Shown here: piece after piece, positions 23,232-35,290 of the stretch
Numbering within the stretch: position 1 is the stretch's first letter
How the letters are laid out: each line of letters opens with the position of its first letter
From: Symsagittifera roscoffensis
Lineage: Eukaryota > Xenacoelomorpha > Acoela > Convolutidae
DNA length: 64,000 bases
Assembly: GCF_963678635.1 (NCBI RefSeq)
Contig: NC_087071.1
Coordinates: 7,641,624 to 7,705,623, forward strand
Direction: 5' to 3'
Notes under the pieces: generated by a model
What the model was told of the DNA's origin: nothing
Database searches by the model: none
The model's input: the letters and a program-made list of their open reading frames with translations, nothing else
Translations under genes and position numbers: made by a program

Positions 23232-23462
23232 ATGCACTATGTTGCAGGCATTTTGTTGCAATTGATGCAAGATGTAAACACGATGTCAATGGAACAGTTC
23301 CAAAACAACATACTCGCAGTACGATCGAACTTGATTCTCGTTAGACTAAGAGTGGGCTGGACGCCCTCGTTTCTGACCACTTGTTACCCTGTAGCCTCGA
23401 AGCGGTTAAAAGCCAACTCTGCTAAGATATCAGAAAAGCATGACCCTGGGCATGAAATGTGA
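23232..23462 (+). CDS. Small hypothetical protein or exon, 76 codons
   Basis: Opens MHYVAGILLQLMQDVNTMSM and ends near KISEKHDPGHEM before TGA. Composition is mixed, with local G+C higher than the surroundings. The N-terminal half could form amphipathic helices. No domain recognised. It sits about 240 bases after the previous small ORF on the same strand, so the two could be exons of one gene, but no strong donor/acceptor pair links them. Low confidence. Confidence 0.25.
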   Translation: MHYVAGILLQLMQDVNTMSMEQFQNNILAVRSNLILVRLRVGWTPSFLTTCYPVASKRLKANSAKISEKHDPGHEM

Positions 23463-23557
23463 GCCTGAAAATTTAGTTTAAAGACCAGTTATCCCCCTCA
23501 CTGATTGAATTGCAGAATTATGATTGGATGCAATCGTGACCTTAATCGCCATGACTT

Positions 23558-24491
23558 CCCGGGTTGACCTCCATACACCGAAAATGCTTACCATGCAATT
23601 CCATACATCAAGTGTGTGGAAAAATGCTTGTCATACAATTTTCATACATTTTCTAAAAATGGTTGAAAACTGGTATAAACTTATTTCTGTGGCTGTTTGA
23701 TTCAAATAAAACAATCTGGTGATAAAAAAACTGAGGTTTTCGTTTTTTGAAAAAAATGCTTATCATACAATTCCTATATATGGAAATTGTATGATTGGCA
23801 TTTTTTTGATGGCGACACAAAAAATTTTTCAAGTAATTTTGAAAATTTGGCCCAAAATTTTTTTTTTTTTCAACGGCAAATCGAATTTCGTACGCAAACA
23901 AACATTTTTCGAAAATTTTTTTTGCATGCGAAATTTAATATTTTGTGTTCATAACGTAGTCCTAGATGCGATAAAATTGGCTTTTATTTTCTTTTCACCT
24001 AATTTTTTTTTTTCAAAAACGGTGAAAATTCCTATTTCTTTTGCATGGAGTATTAATATATGCCTTGATCAATGTTTGATAAATTGAAAATTCAAAAATT
24101 TAAAATAATCATCATTAAAAAATTTTGCCAAAAAATAAAAGTTTGTTTCTTTTGTTATATCAATTGTGAAAGAGAGCCAAATTCAGGTCGTTCTCTATGC
24201 ATTGTAAATGTAAGACCGTCCAACCTTCGGTGTTTTGAGTAACCAAGGTCTTTGTCACTCGTGTTCGGTTGCAAACACAACAAAAAAATTTTCAGAAACT
24301 AAATTAAGAAAGAAAAAATCAAAGTTTTTGGTTTATGGGAAAACACCTATCATACAATTTTCATATATGGAAAAATGCTTATCATAGAGTTTTCATACAA
24401 TTTTCTGTACGTATGGAATTGTATGAAATTGTATGACAAGAAGTTTCTCATATATGGAAATTGTATGATAAGAAGTTTTGGTCAACCCGGG
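23558..24491 (+). mobile_element. Foldback/MITE-like element, copy C
   Basis: 934 bp from CCCGGGTTGACCTCCATACA to TTTTGGTCAACCCGGG. The terminal CCCGGGTTGACC is perfectly inverted at the two ends, which defines the family. It contains a central hairpin (about 23,755-23,802; CATACAATTCC facing GGAAATTGTATG) and a right-hand cluster of three CATACAATTTTCATA-type units. Same order of landmarks as copy B. The frames at 23,653-24,087 are by-products. Possible 2-bp duplication TT at both flanks, not conclusive. Confidence 0.8.
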
Positions 24492-25875
24492 TTACCATCA
24501 AGTGGGAAACGTTTTACATGGTTGAGGTAACACGAGCAGCTGCTGGAATCAAAACGAGATTTCAACGCTTAATTGGAAATTGATTCTTACTGGGAAATGA
24601 AGGGTTGGTTGATGTTGCTGCTCCAACGCTTGTTGCCCTAAAATTGATGTTTGACAGGGGAAGATAAAATCGTAACCAATGAATAAGACTAGAGAAATCA
24701 GGAGGATAGCCAATTTTGTTTGGTCCAGATTTGATTATGAGGATCTACCCGCTTGTCTTGATCTCCGGCTTGAGAGAATTTGAAAAGTTAGTGTACGGAC
24801 GCGGTCGTACAAACATTCGTACACACATTCCCCAATGTCCAGCGCATATAAAATTTCAGTGCTATATTTCAAACCAGTTTCTCTGGTGGATTGTTCAGTT
24901 TTCACCTGTGTAAAAAGAATAAAAGCTCAGAGGAATGTCTAGCGACGATATGCTATCGGAAAGATATCGGTACCTGGCTTGACGTAATTGGAGTTCAATA
25001 ATAGCTTCAAGTGCCAAATAGACGGTGAATACCTGGCCTGTGACAAAACTAAATTCCGGAGCCTACGCCCTGTTGACAGAACTGCGATAAACACCACGAG
25101 GGTCTTCGCGTGGCCAGAAACCTACGCTTTATGCTTAAGTGAAAAGAATTCTTAAAATATGGCAACTTACCTGCAGTGTGTCGCTGACATCCTTTAATTC
25201 GAATGATGTTAGTGGGTGTAATCTCACCACTCATTGCCCCAGAAAGTGAGCAAAGCGAGAAGTTGATGAAATATTCAGTAGATGGAGTGCGAAGATGGAA
25301 CCGCGTTTTTTAAGGTGGAAGGCTATGCCTTCCAATCTTAATGTGAATTCATATTACCAGATGAATGGAGCGTACAAGCATAGGTTTGCTGCATCAAGGA
25401 AGCCAGAAGTTTCAGCGGACCTCTGGAATGATGTGAATTCAGAGCCACACGACCAGTACAGACTAAATTGCGAGTGAAGTTTATGGAGATGCTGGAAGAA
25501 CTGAGAGGATGCAAATGAAGGTACCTGAAGATACCGACTCGGTCGATCACAGGCGTTGACATGAGTCTAAGACTCTCTTAATCTGCACCAAAGTCAGAGG
25601 ATGCTAAGATGATCACAAGTTTCTACAGCTGAGGCTTTCTGCAAAATTTGTGAAGTGATCGATCATAACCAGGACCTGATTATAACCACTGGATGTTATG
25701 CAAAAGTTCTGATGGTCTTTTTTCAACAATTATTTGAGTTTTGTCACCCCTACAGAATTTTGGCACTGCTATTTTTCCCAGATTAATGGCTCAGTTATCC
25801 AGAATCTTTTCGCTTGAAGACAGGTTGCGATCACCGTCAGGATCCTGATGTATCTATCTGTCCAAGCCCTAGGCC
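24492..25875. other. Non-coding stretch, probably 3' flank of a decayed retroelement
   Basis: Composition is less AT-rich than upstream and similar to the decayed Ty3/Gypsy element that follows, so this may hold its 3' untranslated region or LTR remnant. I could not match it to any sequence on the other side of that element. Short open frames (24,716; 25,049; 25,295) show no domains. Confidence 0.35.
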
Positions 25876-28800
25876 CTAATCCTTAAGAATATTGGGTGGA
25901 TAGCCGGTTCGGCTATTATTTGTTGGTCCATCTAAATTCCCAAAATCTTGTGTGTCGGGTAATGCCCCTTGTTTCATCCACTGTTCAATTCTCAAGATAA
26001 AATTTTTTCTCCGAGTCTTAAGATGCAGCCTCTTCAAGTGGTTGCACATGACCGTCTCCCCATGAGTCTCGCCACTCTCGCCCTCTCTAATCAAACGGGG
26101 AGAAAGCAACTCAATTTCAACATGTGCATCATTTGATTTTTTTTTTCAAATACGGATAAAACCCAAATCATCACGCTTGATCATTTGTCTTATTTTTTAC
26201 GGCCGTTTGGTAACATTACAGAAATTATAGACTATCGAATACCTTCACAAAAACATTGTTTGTGGTAAACATTTTTGCTCACCTGTTCAACTTAGTTGGC
26301 TGTCTGTGGGTTGAATCTCTCGTAGAAGGTGTCTTGATGAATGTAAATGCCGGGTGCATATGGGAGAAGAAGATATTATCACCACCATATGTATTCCATC
26401 TCACTGGATGTTTGTGAACGTTCCTCTGTGGACGTTTGTGGAAGTCGTTCTGGACGTCTTTCATCCACAAATGGTAGAAACGCCAAGCCTAAATGTCTGT
26501 TCTAGAAGTACTGTTCTGCACCACGACAAAACCTACAGTTCCAGTTGTTTACATTTACAAGTAAGCAATTGCTCACCTTGCCACGCAAATTTGTTCCCGT
26601 GGAGGTCAATTTTGACGTCAGTAGGGCACATGTCAATTATTGGAGAGTCCTAAGATCCTATGATTTTCTTGAAATTAGTAGTTGAAACATTTCTAGATAT
26701 ATATGTCATTGGGTGCCTATAACTCACAGGTATGACATTATGACACGAGTCTTCTCCATGAGGTAGGCAGGAAGCTTCCACTGGGTGCTGGGAATACGCC
26801 CATGAATTGTTCCAAATGGCATCCCGAGACGAGATTTTTCACCTAATTCGAAGCAAGATTTGAGCGGTTTTTGAGCGGTTTATCTAGAAAAAAAACGCTC
26901 AAAAACCGCGCATGATTTGAGCGGTTTTTTAAGCAAGATTTGAGCGGTTTGAGCGGTTTTTCCAAAAAAACCGCTCAAACCGCCCAAATCGCTCAAACCG
27001 CTCAAATCATGCTGAAAAACCGCTCAAACCGCTAATATCTTGAGCGGTTTTTGAGCGGGATCTCGACCCGGGATCTCTTGTCCCATTTATCAAATGCTTT
27101 CGAAGAATAGAGGATACCAATTGCCGAACTACCGTGCTACAATGCCTCCCGTTCTCTTGATACTTGAGCCGTAATGACTTTGATCCGTACCTTCTCCCTG
27201 GCCGTCCTGGAGTTTATCGCCGCCATCCATTCTACACCGACTCTGGTTAACTCCCTTAACAGCAATTTGCCAGGCATCCGCATACCCTCTGGTATGACTA
27301 TCATCGTTTTGTGTAGAAAGGAAAGGCTATTGCTGTTCATGCGAATAAGCTCCTATTTGACCAAGCTAGAACGACGGTACAGATTCGCTACGGACAGGAT
27401 TTTGATCTCAACTGCATTTTCACCGTTTTTTTTTGTACACATGTCCCGTTATGGGGTGTCCTGACGTATCTAGCCACCTCACTTGTTTTAACTCCAATAG
27501 TTTCTGCCTTTTGGATGAGTTTGTCAGCGTTCTGGTGCTTGTCAGTCATCTTGTACTCGATTATAATTTTATAACTATCTAAGCGGACTATCAACGACCA
27601 TTGTAACGTTGGTCTTATGAGTACGTCATCAACCAATATCAGGCTCGGTTGTTTACTCGTAACTTATATGGAGCATTTCCAGGTATGCTCGGTATTTCTC
27701 GACAAAAGTGCTTACTGCAAAGAGTCTTTGTTGCACCATGTTTCATCTCTGTGTCACCCAATACTTTTTTCCATAGATTCTTTCATTCCACTCTTGTTCC
27801 TGGTGCTGAATTCTCGAAATGACAAAAACTGGGGTATCAGTATTGTAGACATTCATGCCCATTTTGGTAGACATGCCTAATACTGGTGCCTCCCACAAAT
27901 CTTTTTTTACGTTTCAAAGGAATCTTGAGTCTTATTATTCCATTCGAACTTCTTCCCTTTGTTGCGCATCCATTGACGCATTGGATAGACCTCGTCTGCT
28001 TATCCCCTCGAAAACTATCTGCAGTAATTCTCAAATCCTGAATACTCCTCAAATGTGTGTTTGTTTTGAGATTTTTTCATACAACAGTACGACTTCCATC
28101 GCATCAGGATCGGGCCTCTCGCCGTAATTGTCAATCATCCTGTCCATGTTGTGTACCTGGAGATTTCGCACTTAGAGGGTTCCCACTCCAAGCCTGCAAT
28201 TTTTCGTGCAATTGAGGAGTTAATCCAGCCTATCAATATGATCTGCCAAGGTATGTGTCGCCATCAGCACGTCTTCGACACGAAAGATCACGGAGTTTCC
28301 GTTCTTCTTCGTTAAGCTGATTGAAGCCTGACACATCAGTCGTTGAAAGATCACTGTCGCCTTGCCCAGGCCGAAAGGAATCCTCTTCCGCTAGTACAAA
28401 CCCAACTCACAATCAAAACCCATCTTCCCCTAATCATGTCATATCAGTGGTACATACCGAAGGGCAGAATCAACGTCCAGGGTGGTAAAAACTATCGAAT
28501 ATCCGAATTGAAATAAAACAGGTTTGGTCTATTCGTGATGAAGGACAAAAGTCTTTTTTTTTGCCCCACTGTTGAGCAAGCAAAATAATTTCAACTGTCG
28601 TCATTTTTATCTCGGCCATGACAATCCAACAAGCCCAAGGCAGCTTCGAGAGCTCAATCAAGTCTTAGTCGAGCAGAACTTCTATCCCTGCAGCGCATGT
28701 TTCTGACCATTAGATGTCACGCGCTTTGCTCCCTCCCTGATTGGAACAGCATATTTTTCCACAAAAATTAATTAAGATAACCTTTACAACGACATATGTC

Positions 28801-30399
28801 CGCTTCTAGCATCGAAAAATGAATGCGGTCGATTTGAAAATCAAATCTGCTTAAAGACCACAAACTCAATATCTCCTATTTTTTCTCCTATATGCTCTTT
28901 TTTGTTGTTGAAGCAGCGTTTTTAACCTTTAGTTCATATGACGATACGCGATCCCGAAATTTTGAGTTAACTGACAAGCCATAATCTGTCTCAGACTTCA
29001 TAGAAAAAAATTGTCTCACGTTTCACGTTGAATCGAAACCAATTTGTTTCACGTTGAATCGAAACCAATCTGTGTATCGAATGCGTTCATTGACACACCC
29101 ACACACGCTCCTCTTCGTGTGACGGAAAAGCTGCGGCGTAAAAAAATTGAACTTTGAATGTTAGAGTGGGTACCAAAAAGTCTGTTTCGTCGCATAATGC
29201 GTTTAAGTTTCTCATAACATAAATCGCTATGACTACCTGCTTAGGTTTTAGCTCACCAAAATGTACCAATCTTGCAAATCTAGCAAAAATGGTATCTGAT
29301 TTTCATCCGTTATTTTCTTTCTTTTAGGTCGTTTTACTTAGTACTGGGTTTCTTATTCGTATCATCTTCTTTTCAGGTCGATTGTAAAGTCAAAAAACCG
29401 GAAAAAAGTCGCGTTCTAAATGAACTGATGAAATTGTCTAGATTCTCTACCACAAGAAAACTCATTTGAAGCTTCCTTCAAAATATCTAGAAGATTTTTA
29501 ATTGGAGTTCCCTGCTACCTAGATGGCTCCTCCACTGCTAGCAGCCGCTACTCTCAGGTACCTGGGTATCACATATTCACTGGTGAAACACATTCTCTTA
29601 CATGTCTTGATTAGCATAGACTGCTCCACGATTCGCAGCTGACAGCCTCAGATTCCTTAGTATCATATCTTCACTGGTGAAACTCAGTCTTTCTCACATC
29701 TTGATCAATTTTACACTGACCACTGCTCATGTATCTGGGAGACCCGCTACTCCTAACTTCTTGCTGTCTTCGTTAAGCAGGTCTGCAGCCTCATCTGCTT
29801 CGTAGCCTATATGTGATGCATCTTGTTTCATCCTGGTATCGAGTCCTTTTCTTCTGAGCGTCGATTCCTATTGACCCTTGTATATCTGTCAAGTTTGGGC
29901 GTTGTCAGTTGTGACAAAAGTCATGGTGTAGATAATGATTATATCTACGTTGTTTATCAATTGGTATTGTCCATAACCTCCACGTAACGCCCATTAAGTT
30001 CCATAGCCTGGATGACAGCTGTAACCAACAGAGCTCGCACAGCCTCCGAACTGGTTCTGTATTCTGTTTGCTTCAGTTAATCCGCATAAATGCCAAGTTG
30101 CATCATAGTGAAACATGCTGGCGCATTCAGGATCCTGATCATCTGATGTCCCACCATCGGGATTATTGAGTGTATCTTGCAACCTGAGGCATCAAACGGA
30201 ACGTGTGACAGGTGTTGGCATTTAGCTTCATGCTGAAACTACTCGATGCATTGGCGTTTTTTTACCAATGAGGCCTCGAAAAAACCACCTTCTCGTTGAG
30301 TTGATCCAGCAGACTCTCATTATCTAGCTCCAGTTTGACCTTCTGCTCATTCTGTCTGGTTGACAACTCTTGTTGAACATTGTTCTAGGTTTCCGCTTT
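25876..30399 (-). pseudogene. pol: pol remnant (RT, RNase H, integrase)
   Basis: Recognisable pieces on the minus strand: an RT palm around 28,120-28,420 with RIPFGLGKATVIFQRL and the catalytic box region reading VEDVLMATHTLADHID; RNase H near 27,700-27,760 (FVEKYRAYL) and 27,490-27,560 (the conserved tail ending HQNADKL); a zinc-binding integrase N-terminus at 27,137-27,340 (VIPEGM, LLRELTRVGVE, REKVRIK); and a possible integrase C-terminal fragment at 25,876-26,109. In this copy the usual Y/F-x-D-D box reads VEDV, so the first catalytic Asp appears lost. Frames change many times between pieces. Not functional. Confidence 0.7.
26821..27074. mobile_element. 254-bp foldback element with GAGCGG repeats
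   Basis: Outer ends ATCCCGAGACGAGAT and ATCTCGACCCGGGAT are imperfect inverted repeats. Between them lie about seven forward copies of TTTGAGCGGTTT-like words and about six reverse copies (AACCGCTCAAA), including the segment TTTCCAAAAAAACCGCTC. The whole stretch can fold into several alternative hairpins. It is inserted in the integrase part of the decayed retroelement, so it is younger than that element's death or contemporary with it. No coding capacity. Confidence 0.75.
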
Positions 30400-32850
30400 C
30401 ACGTTTGCATCTGCTTTGTGGCTAGCTTTTGATGCTTTTCCTTCTTTCTGGCTTCTGCCTCACTCATCAAGGGTGCCTCGCTGGCCTTAACACCTAATAA
30501 AACCTCTTCATGCCTTGGAAGCTTGATGTCCGCAAGTGCAACCCCAAAAACTGCCGACGGCCAGATTTAAATTGCCCTTTCAGTTTGCAAAATTAGCCAC
30601 TGGCACCAAATTTGGCAATTATTCCCTTAAAAAATCTACAACTTCCTTGTCTGAGGTATCTTCCAGGCAAAACCGATTGTATTCAAACCTTGTTCGCAGG
30701 TTAGGCCTGCTGATACAAGATGATACGTGAAACTGCAATTTGCACAAAAGCATCTCTTGTCCATGTCATAACTCTGTTTATACCATTTGTTGACCTGGTT
30801 TGCAGACCCAATATTAAAAATTCAAAAAGTTGTTTTTGCTATATATGCAATAGTATGAACCAAACAGTGGAAACAATTGACGTTGTAAGAGTGACGAGCC
30901 TAAAACCATGCTGGCAACTTGCTATACACCTATCTTTTCCAGTTTTCCGAAACCGGAAAAGTTGAGGCTGAATTCAAAAGAAAACCTATGAGATGTTCTT
31001 TGAGAAATAAGTATTCTTTTGAGTTCAGCCTCAACTTGTCCGGTGTCGGAAAACTGGAAAATAGAGGTGTATAGCGAGTTGCCAGCATGGTTTTAGGCTC
31101 GTCACTCTTACACCATCAATGAATTTTGTATCCACGGTTTCGTTCATTCTACTGTTTGGTTCGTCTGACTGGTTTCGCGTCTTTGCATCTTCAGGTAATG
31201 CTAGAACTTATCTATCGTCTCTTCTTCTAGTTGCCATCGCTTCTCCTCGAAACTCATTCTTGTTTGATGCCCCTGCACTACTGAAGCAGATGGATTCAAC
31301 AAATTTTCAAACATCTGTTCCGTGATGCCCCAGTGATACTGCTCATTTGCGATCACACAATTCAGGACTGTCTCTTCACAAATACTGGTAAGCACGTTGC
31401 ACTCCTGTCTTTCTGACAAGTTCTCCTCTCGGAAATGCCGCCTTATCACCTCTATTCGTGTATCAGTACAACGATCCCGTTTATCCTTGTGACATCTCGT
31501 TTTATGAAATTTCTTTTAAGTTTTTTCCTGCGTTCATTGGTTCAGGACAATCGTAAAAGGAATGGGCTGGTGCTATTGCTGTGGTATCCTGAACATGCAG
31601 CATACGGTTTGGCCATTGGAGGCTCTGAAACATCCTGTCTACCAGAATCGCTGTTGAGTCTTTTCTGGCTATTCCTGATCCCTTAAGCTGATTGTTCTGC
31701 TTTGTGGTCTGTTTTCAGCGTTCATGAGATCATCTAGCCTGTCCATTATGGCTCCAGTTCTTCTGTCAAATGTCTCGAGAGCACACTCCTTTTGACTCCA
31801 AATCGTTTGACTCGTTGCTCCTTCTGTTCAGCTTAGCGGGTCAGTCGAGACAAGTCGTTAGCCAGGTTGTCCTTTGTCCTCTCTATGCGTATCTCCTTCA
31901 GCCTGGTTTCTTGCTGGTTCCGATTTACTTCTTCTCGCAAATTCTCCTCTTTCAAATGAACGGTTTTTTCTAATTCCCTCATCCTGACTGAACCTGTTGT
32001 TCTTTTTCTCCGATCCTATCCATGATCCTCGTCAAGGCATCAACCACTGATATGCCATCATTAACCAAGGGTGTCATGAGATGTGGTGTCATTCTATCGA
32101 AGACAGGAAATTTGGTGCCTGTCAACACTTGTACCCATTTTTCGGTGTTGAAGACTTTCGTATTCCGCTTCCACCTCCCTCAAATTCAACCCTGGCCTGG
32201 TTCCTGAGGCTGTGATCATCCTAGCATGGTTACTTGGAGTGGTTGTTGCCAAAAAATCACCTGATTTTTGCACCCCACTTGAATCTATACAAATCGTTGT
32301 GACCGTCTCATGCTGGTCTGAGGAGCCACTTCCTGTTGTCACATGTAGTTTCTTTATCATCTATCTGGCGTCTTCTTTATCATTTTCCTCATTGACATTG
32401 GCTTTCACGTGGGGGCCAATCTCATAATCAGCCACCGCTCGAAAAAGAAAAAAAAACTCCCGAAAAATTTTAACATCTCTGGGAGTTCCTTTTCCGGCGC
32501 TCCTTGCATCATCGACAAATCTGTCAGCGAACTAGCAAATTCTGGTTTCTCGATCGAGGTGTTGCACAGCTCCGGCATCTTTTCCATGTCTAGAGTTTGG
32601 CTTGAAGTCGCAAAGTCATGTCCCTGTTCTAGAGAAACAGATTTGCTCGTCGTTGTTTCTTAAGTAAATACGAACAACCTTTGAAATAGAGGTACACAGA
32701 GTCCAGTGAATGATGAAGGTCCTGAGTTATGCAGACCTATTTCTGCTATTTCAACTATTTCTTCGGCCTTTTGACTTCTGGTTTCTGAACTGCTTTGGTT
32801 TCCTCCATACAAAAGGTCACTCCTTGAGGATCACTCCCATTTTGGTATGA
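30400..32850 (-). pseudogene. gag: gag remnant of the decayed Ty3/Gypsy element
   Basis: Collinear with the intact plus-strand gag at 61,202. The N-terminal acidic region matches near 32,590-32,850. The capsid core is clear at 31,201-31,449 (REENLSERQECNVLTSICEE versus EEEDLSERQGCSALTSNLEG). The first zinc knuckle is near 30,735 and the Lys/Ala-rich tail near 30,400-30,500. Multiple stops and frameshifts. A block of about 100 bases at 31,014-31,111 is present a second time, inverted, at 30,885-30,982. Confidence 0.8.
30885..31111. repeat. Inverted duplication of a gag segment
   Basis: The arms are 30,885-30,982 and 31,014-31,111, about 90% identical when one is reverse-complemented, with a spacer of about 31 bp. 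Both contain CCTAAAACCATGCTGGCAAC-type words. The right arm is in the position and orientation expected for gag (it matches 63,350-63,480); the left arm is the extra, flipped copy. Weak similarity extends outward past the arms to about 30,850. Not a transposon with its own ends. Confidence 0.85.
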
Positions 32851-34969
32851 ATTTTGTAGAGCTATCACTCAATTTAGTGTTTTTTGACTTTTCTAGGCTC
32901 GTCCTATTTGATTATCCTATAGCACATGCAAGTCCTAGTGATTGAAACAACACTCCAGAAAACAGATAAGAAACGCTAACACAACGCGATAAAGTTCTAA
33001 GAATAAATTGCCAATTGCCTATAAATAGATCTCGCAGTATAAAGACAAATCGTAGGCAACGGGAAGCAAAAGCTTGTTGGATTTGGATTTAGCATAATTT
33101 AATTGTAAAAAAAAGAAAGTTAGTAATCAGTTTTTGAAAACAAAAGCAAAAGAAATTTATCATGTCGAAAAAAATATGGCAACTAATTTGTTGTTCGTTT
33201 GAAACTCGAACGGGTTTCTAAAGAAAAGTTTTCGCGGCTTAGTGTGGCCTTGATCAGAAAAAAATTGAAAACAGTTGCTTTTCCTCAAGTGAGCGTCTAT
33301 GGTAACCACCGTTTTCTCCTCTACTTATTTGCACTCGGGATGCCCGAAATAGGCTTACCTGAAACCTCAGGGCAACTACTCTTCCAAAAGATTTTGTTTC
33401 GTATTAGTATCATAGAAGGTTATTGTCAACTTTCTTTGTCGTTATGGAACTAAGTGGCAAGTTTTATAAACTCTTCATATGTGTTAAAATGCCTTATATG
33501 GTTTTAAAGTTTTTTCGTAGATTTCTAAGATCTTTTAGAGAAATTTTTCACTGAACCAAGAAAAGTCTGTTTTCAAATCGGTCCTATTTGCTGAAATTTG
33601 TAAAGAAAAAATCACCTAAAATTATTTTTTTCAGAAAAAATAGTGCAACTCTAATTTTTTTGAAAAAATTTCCAATCAGGTGGCTCAGTAGTGAACTGGA
33701 TCCATTTGATGCTTCTTGAGCTAAAAAACAAAACGTCTTTCGTCCTAACTCAGACATCTTTCTCCGACAAAGATTTCGGCAAAATCTTTCACAGTTGTCG
33801 TCCTTTAGGCTTAAAAACTTTCGTTTGAGCTCAAAACGTAAAATTTACTAGATCAGTGCAAAAAAAGTGTTTAAGCTGAAAACAAACTGCAAAAACAAAC
33901 TTTGCAATTTGGACCATCGCGAATTGGTGAATTCGTTAAGTTAGGGTTGTTAAATACAAAATTTGCAGGGCCTGGAAGGTTGGTTTAAAACGGACGACAA
34001 CTTCTGGCGATTCGTCGCACAACATCGCTAGTTCAATAGTTTTTATCGCGATAAGGAAAAAAGTGATTCTCATATTTATTGTTGTTGAATTACGATATAG
34101 CTTAAAGAATTAGCGCCTCTTATCGTTAAAAACTCAGAGACTTTTAACACATCTCTTTCTCTGAAGGATTTCAAACTATTAAAAATTTGTCCCTTATATC
34201 GGTCTGTTGACCTTTGCTTTGTTCTAAAAATGAAATAAAATTTTTTTCTGATGGTATAAACAGGTAATAAAAAAAATATTTCCATCTGGGAGTATTCTAT
34301 GTCATAATTAAGTTGCTCTGCCCGCATTTTGCAATTCGGTGAGATTTCACTTTAGCGCAGCCACTCTCGTGCCCCCCACTGACTGATAACGTACTTTTGT
34401 TTCGAAATTGAAGCAAAGTCCTTATGAGACTTCTTGCTCCTCCTCGTATAGCTAGATAAGTTTTTCTTCAACCACTTTCCCACTCCGGATTAGTTGAAAC
34501 TTCATGTTATCAAGCTTATTTTTTCAGATACTCCTACAGTACAGGCACAAAAGAAACCACTGCAGTTGATCATAACAGTCAGGGTTGATATGGATTAAAT
34601 ATCAAAAAACAACAACAAACAGGGAAATCGGATCGCATATTCATATTGTCTTGGAAGGTGTTCTTCAATGACTTTTTTGATTTTCACAGTTTTTGGATAC
34701 TTCGTTTATATTTTGTTTTCTGGCTTTACCGTAGAAACATCTTTTTTTTTCTGTTTGGTTTTTTGTGTTTTTGTTTGGTCCTGTATTGTCCCTATTTTTT
34801 GTAGTAGGGAAAATTTTAGTTTTGAATAGGTTAAAAAGCTAAATCGAGGAATCCGGGATGCTTTCGCATTTCGGTTTACCCATACGGTTGTCATTTGAGG
34901 GACATATTGAGAGCATCCGCCTGGCGCGGAAGCGTTTACTTGTAGGTTTGCCAATCATGAAGTTGCAAA
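32851..34969. other. Non-coding stretch, possibly 5' leader of the decayed element
   Basis: No gene recognised; the open frames at 33,199 and 34,076 are AT-rich and featureless. By comparison with the plus-strand element, whose repeat-filled leader precedes gag by 0.8-2.4 kb, part of this stretch may be its 5' untranslated region. Confidence 0.35.
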
Positions 34970-35290
34970 GAACATTCAAGAGCGGTCAAATTAGGAGAGT
35001 GCGGTCGAATAATGACCATTCCAGGTGCGTTCGAATAAGGACCTCCACTTCTAAGTTCGATTGAGGACCCCACCGCGAGCGGTCGAATAAGGACCCGTCC
35101 GGGTAAGGTAGATTAAGTAACATTTTGTGTACAGTCGTTCAGGGACTCCTCCGGGTACGATCGAACAGAGATCCTTCTGGATTGACGAAATAGGAACCCT
35201 CCAATATAGGACCGTGAAATAAGGATCCGTCAAGATTGCGACCCTTTCGATTTGGTGAAGATGGGAGCCTTCCGCGTTCGAGAAAATAAA
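34970..35290 (-). repeat. Degenerate array of CGGACGGGTCCTTATTCGACC-type units
   Basis: On the plus strand the unit reads roughly GCGGTCGAATAAGGACCCTCC, with about ten diverged copies of 22-28 bases (clear ones near 34,999, 35,025, 35,076, 35,156 and 35,205). Its core GGACCC-TCCGG is the reverse complement of the CCGGAGGGGTCC core repeated at 58.8-60.4 kb. In both places the array lies upstream of a related gag, in the matching orientation, so it is probably part of the retrotransposon leader or LTR. Confidence 0.55.

Larger units (their letters stand above)
25876..32850 (-). mobile_element. Decayed Ty3/Gypsy-type retrotransposon
   Basis: Read on the minus strand, the order is gag (about 32,850 to 30,400), then RT, RNase H, integrase zinc-binding and integrase C-terminal remnants down to about 25,876. 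This is the Ty3/Gypsy order. It is the same family as the intact gag at 61,202-63,982, with clear nucleotide and peptide similarity along the whole gag. Stops and frameshifts are dense, a 254-bp foldback element sits inside the integrase region, and part of gag is duplicated in inverted orientation. The element is long dead. LTRs were not recognised. Confidence 0.8.

Noticed and set aside
23653-24087. ORFs of 82 and 122 codons inside foldback copy C
   Set aside because: They run across hairpins and poly-A/T runs of a non-coding repeat and are not kept in copies A or B.
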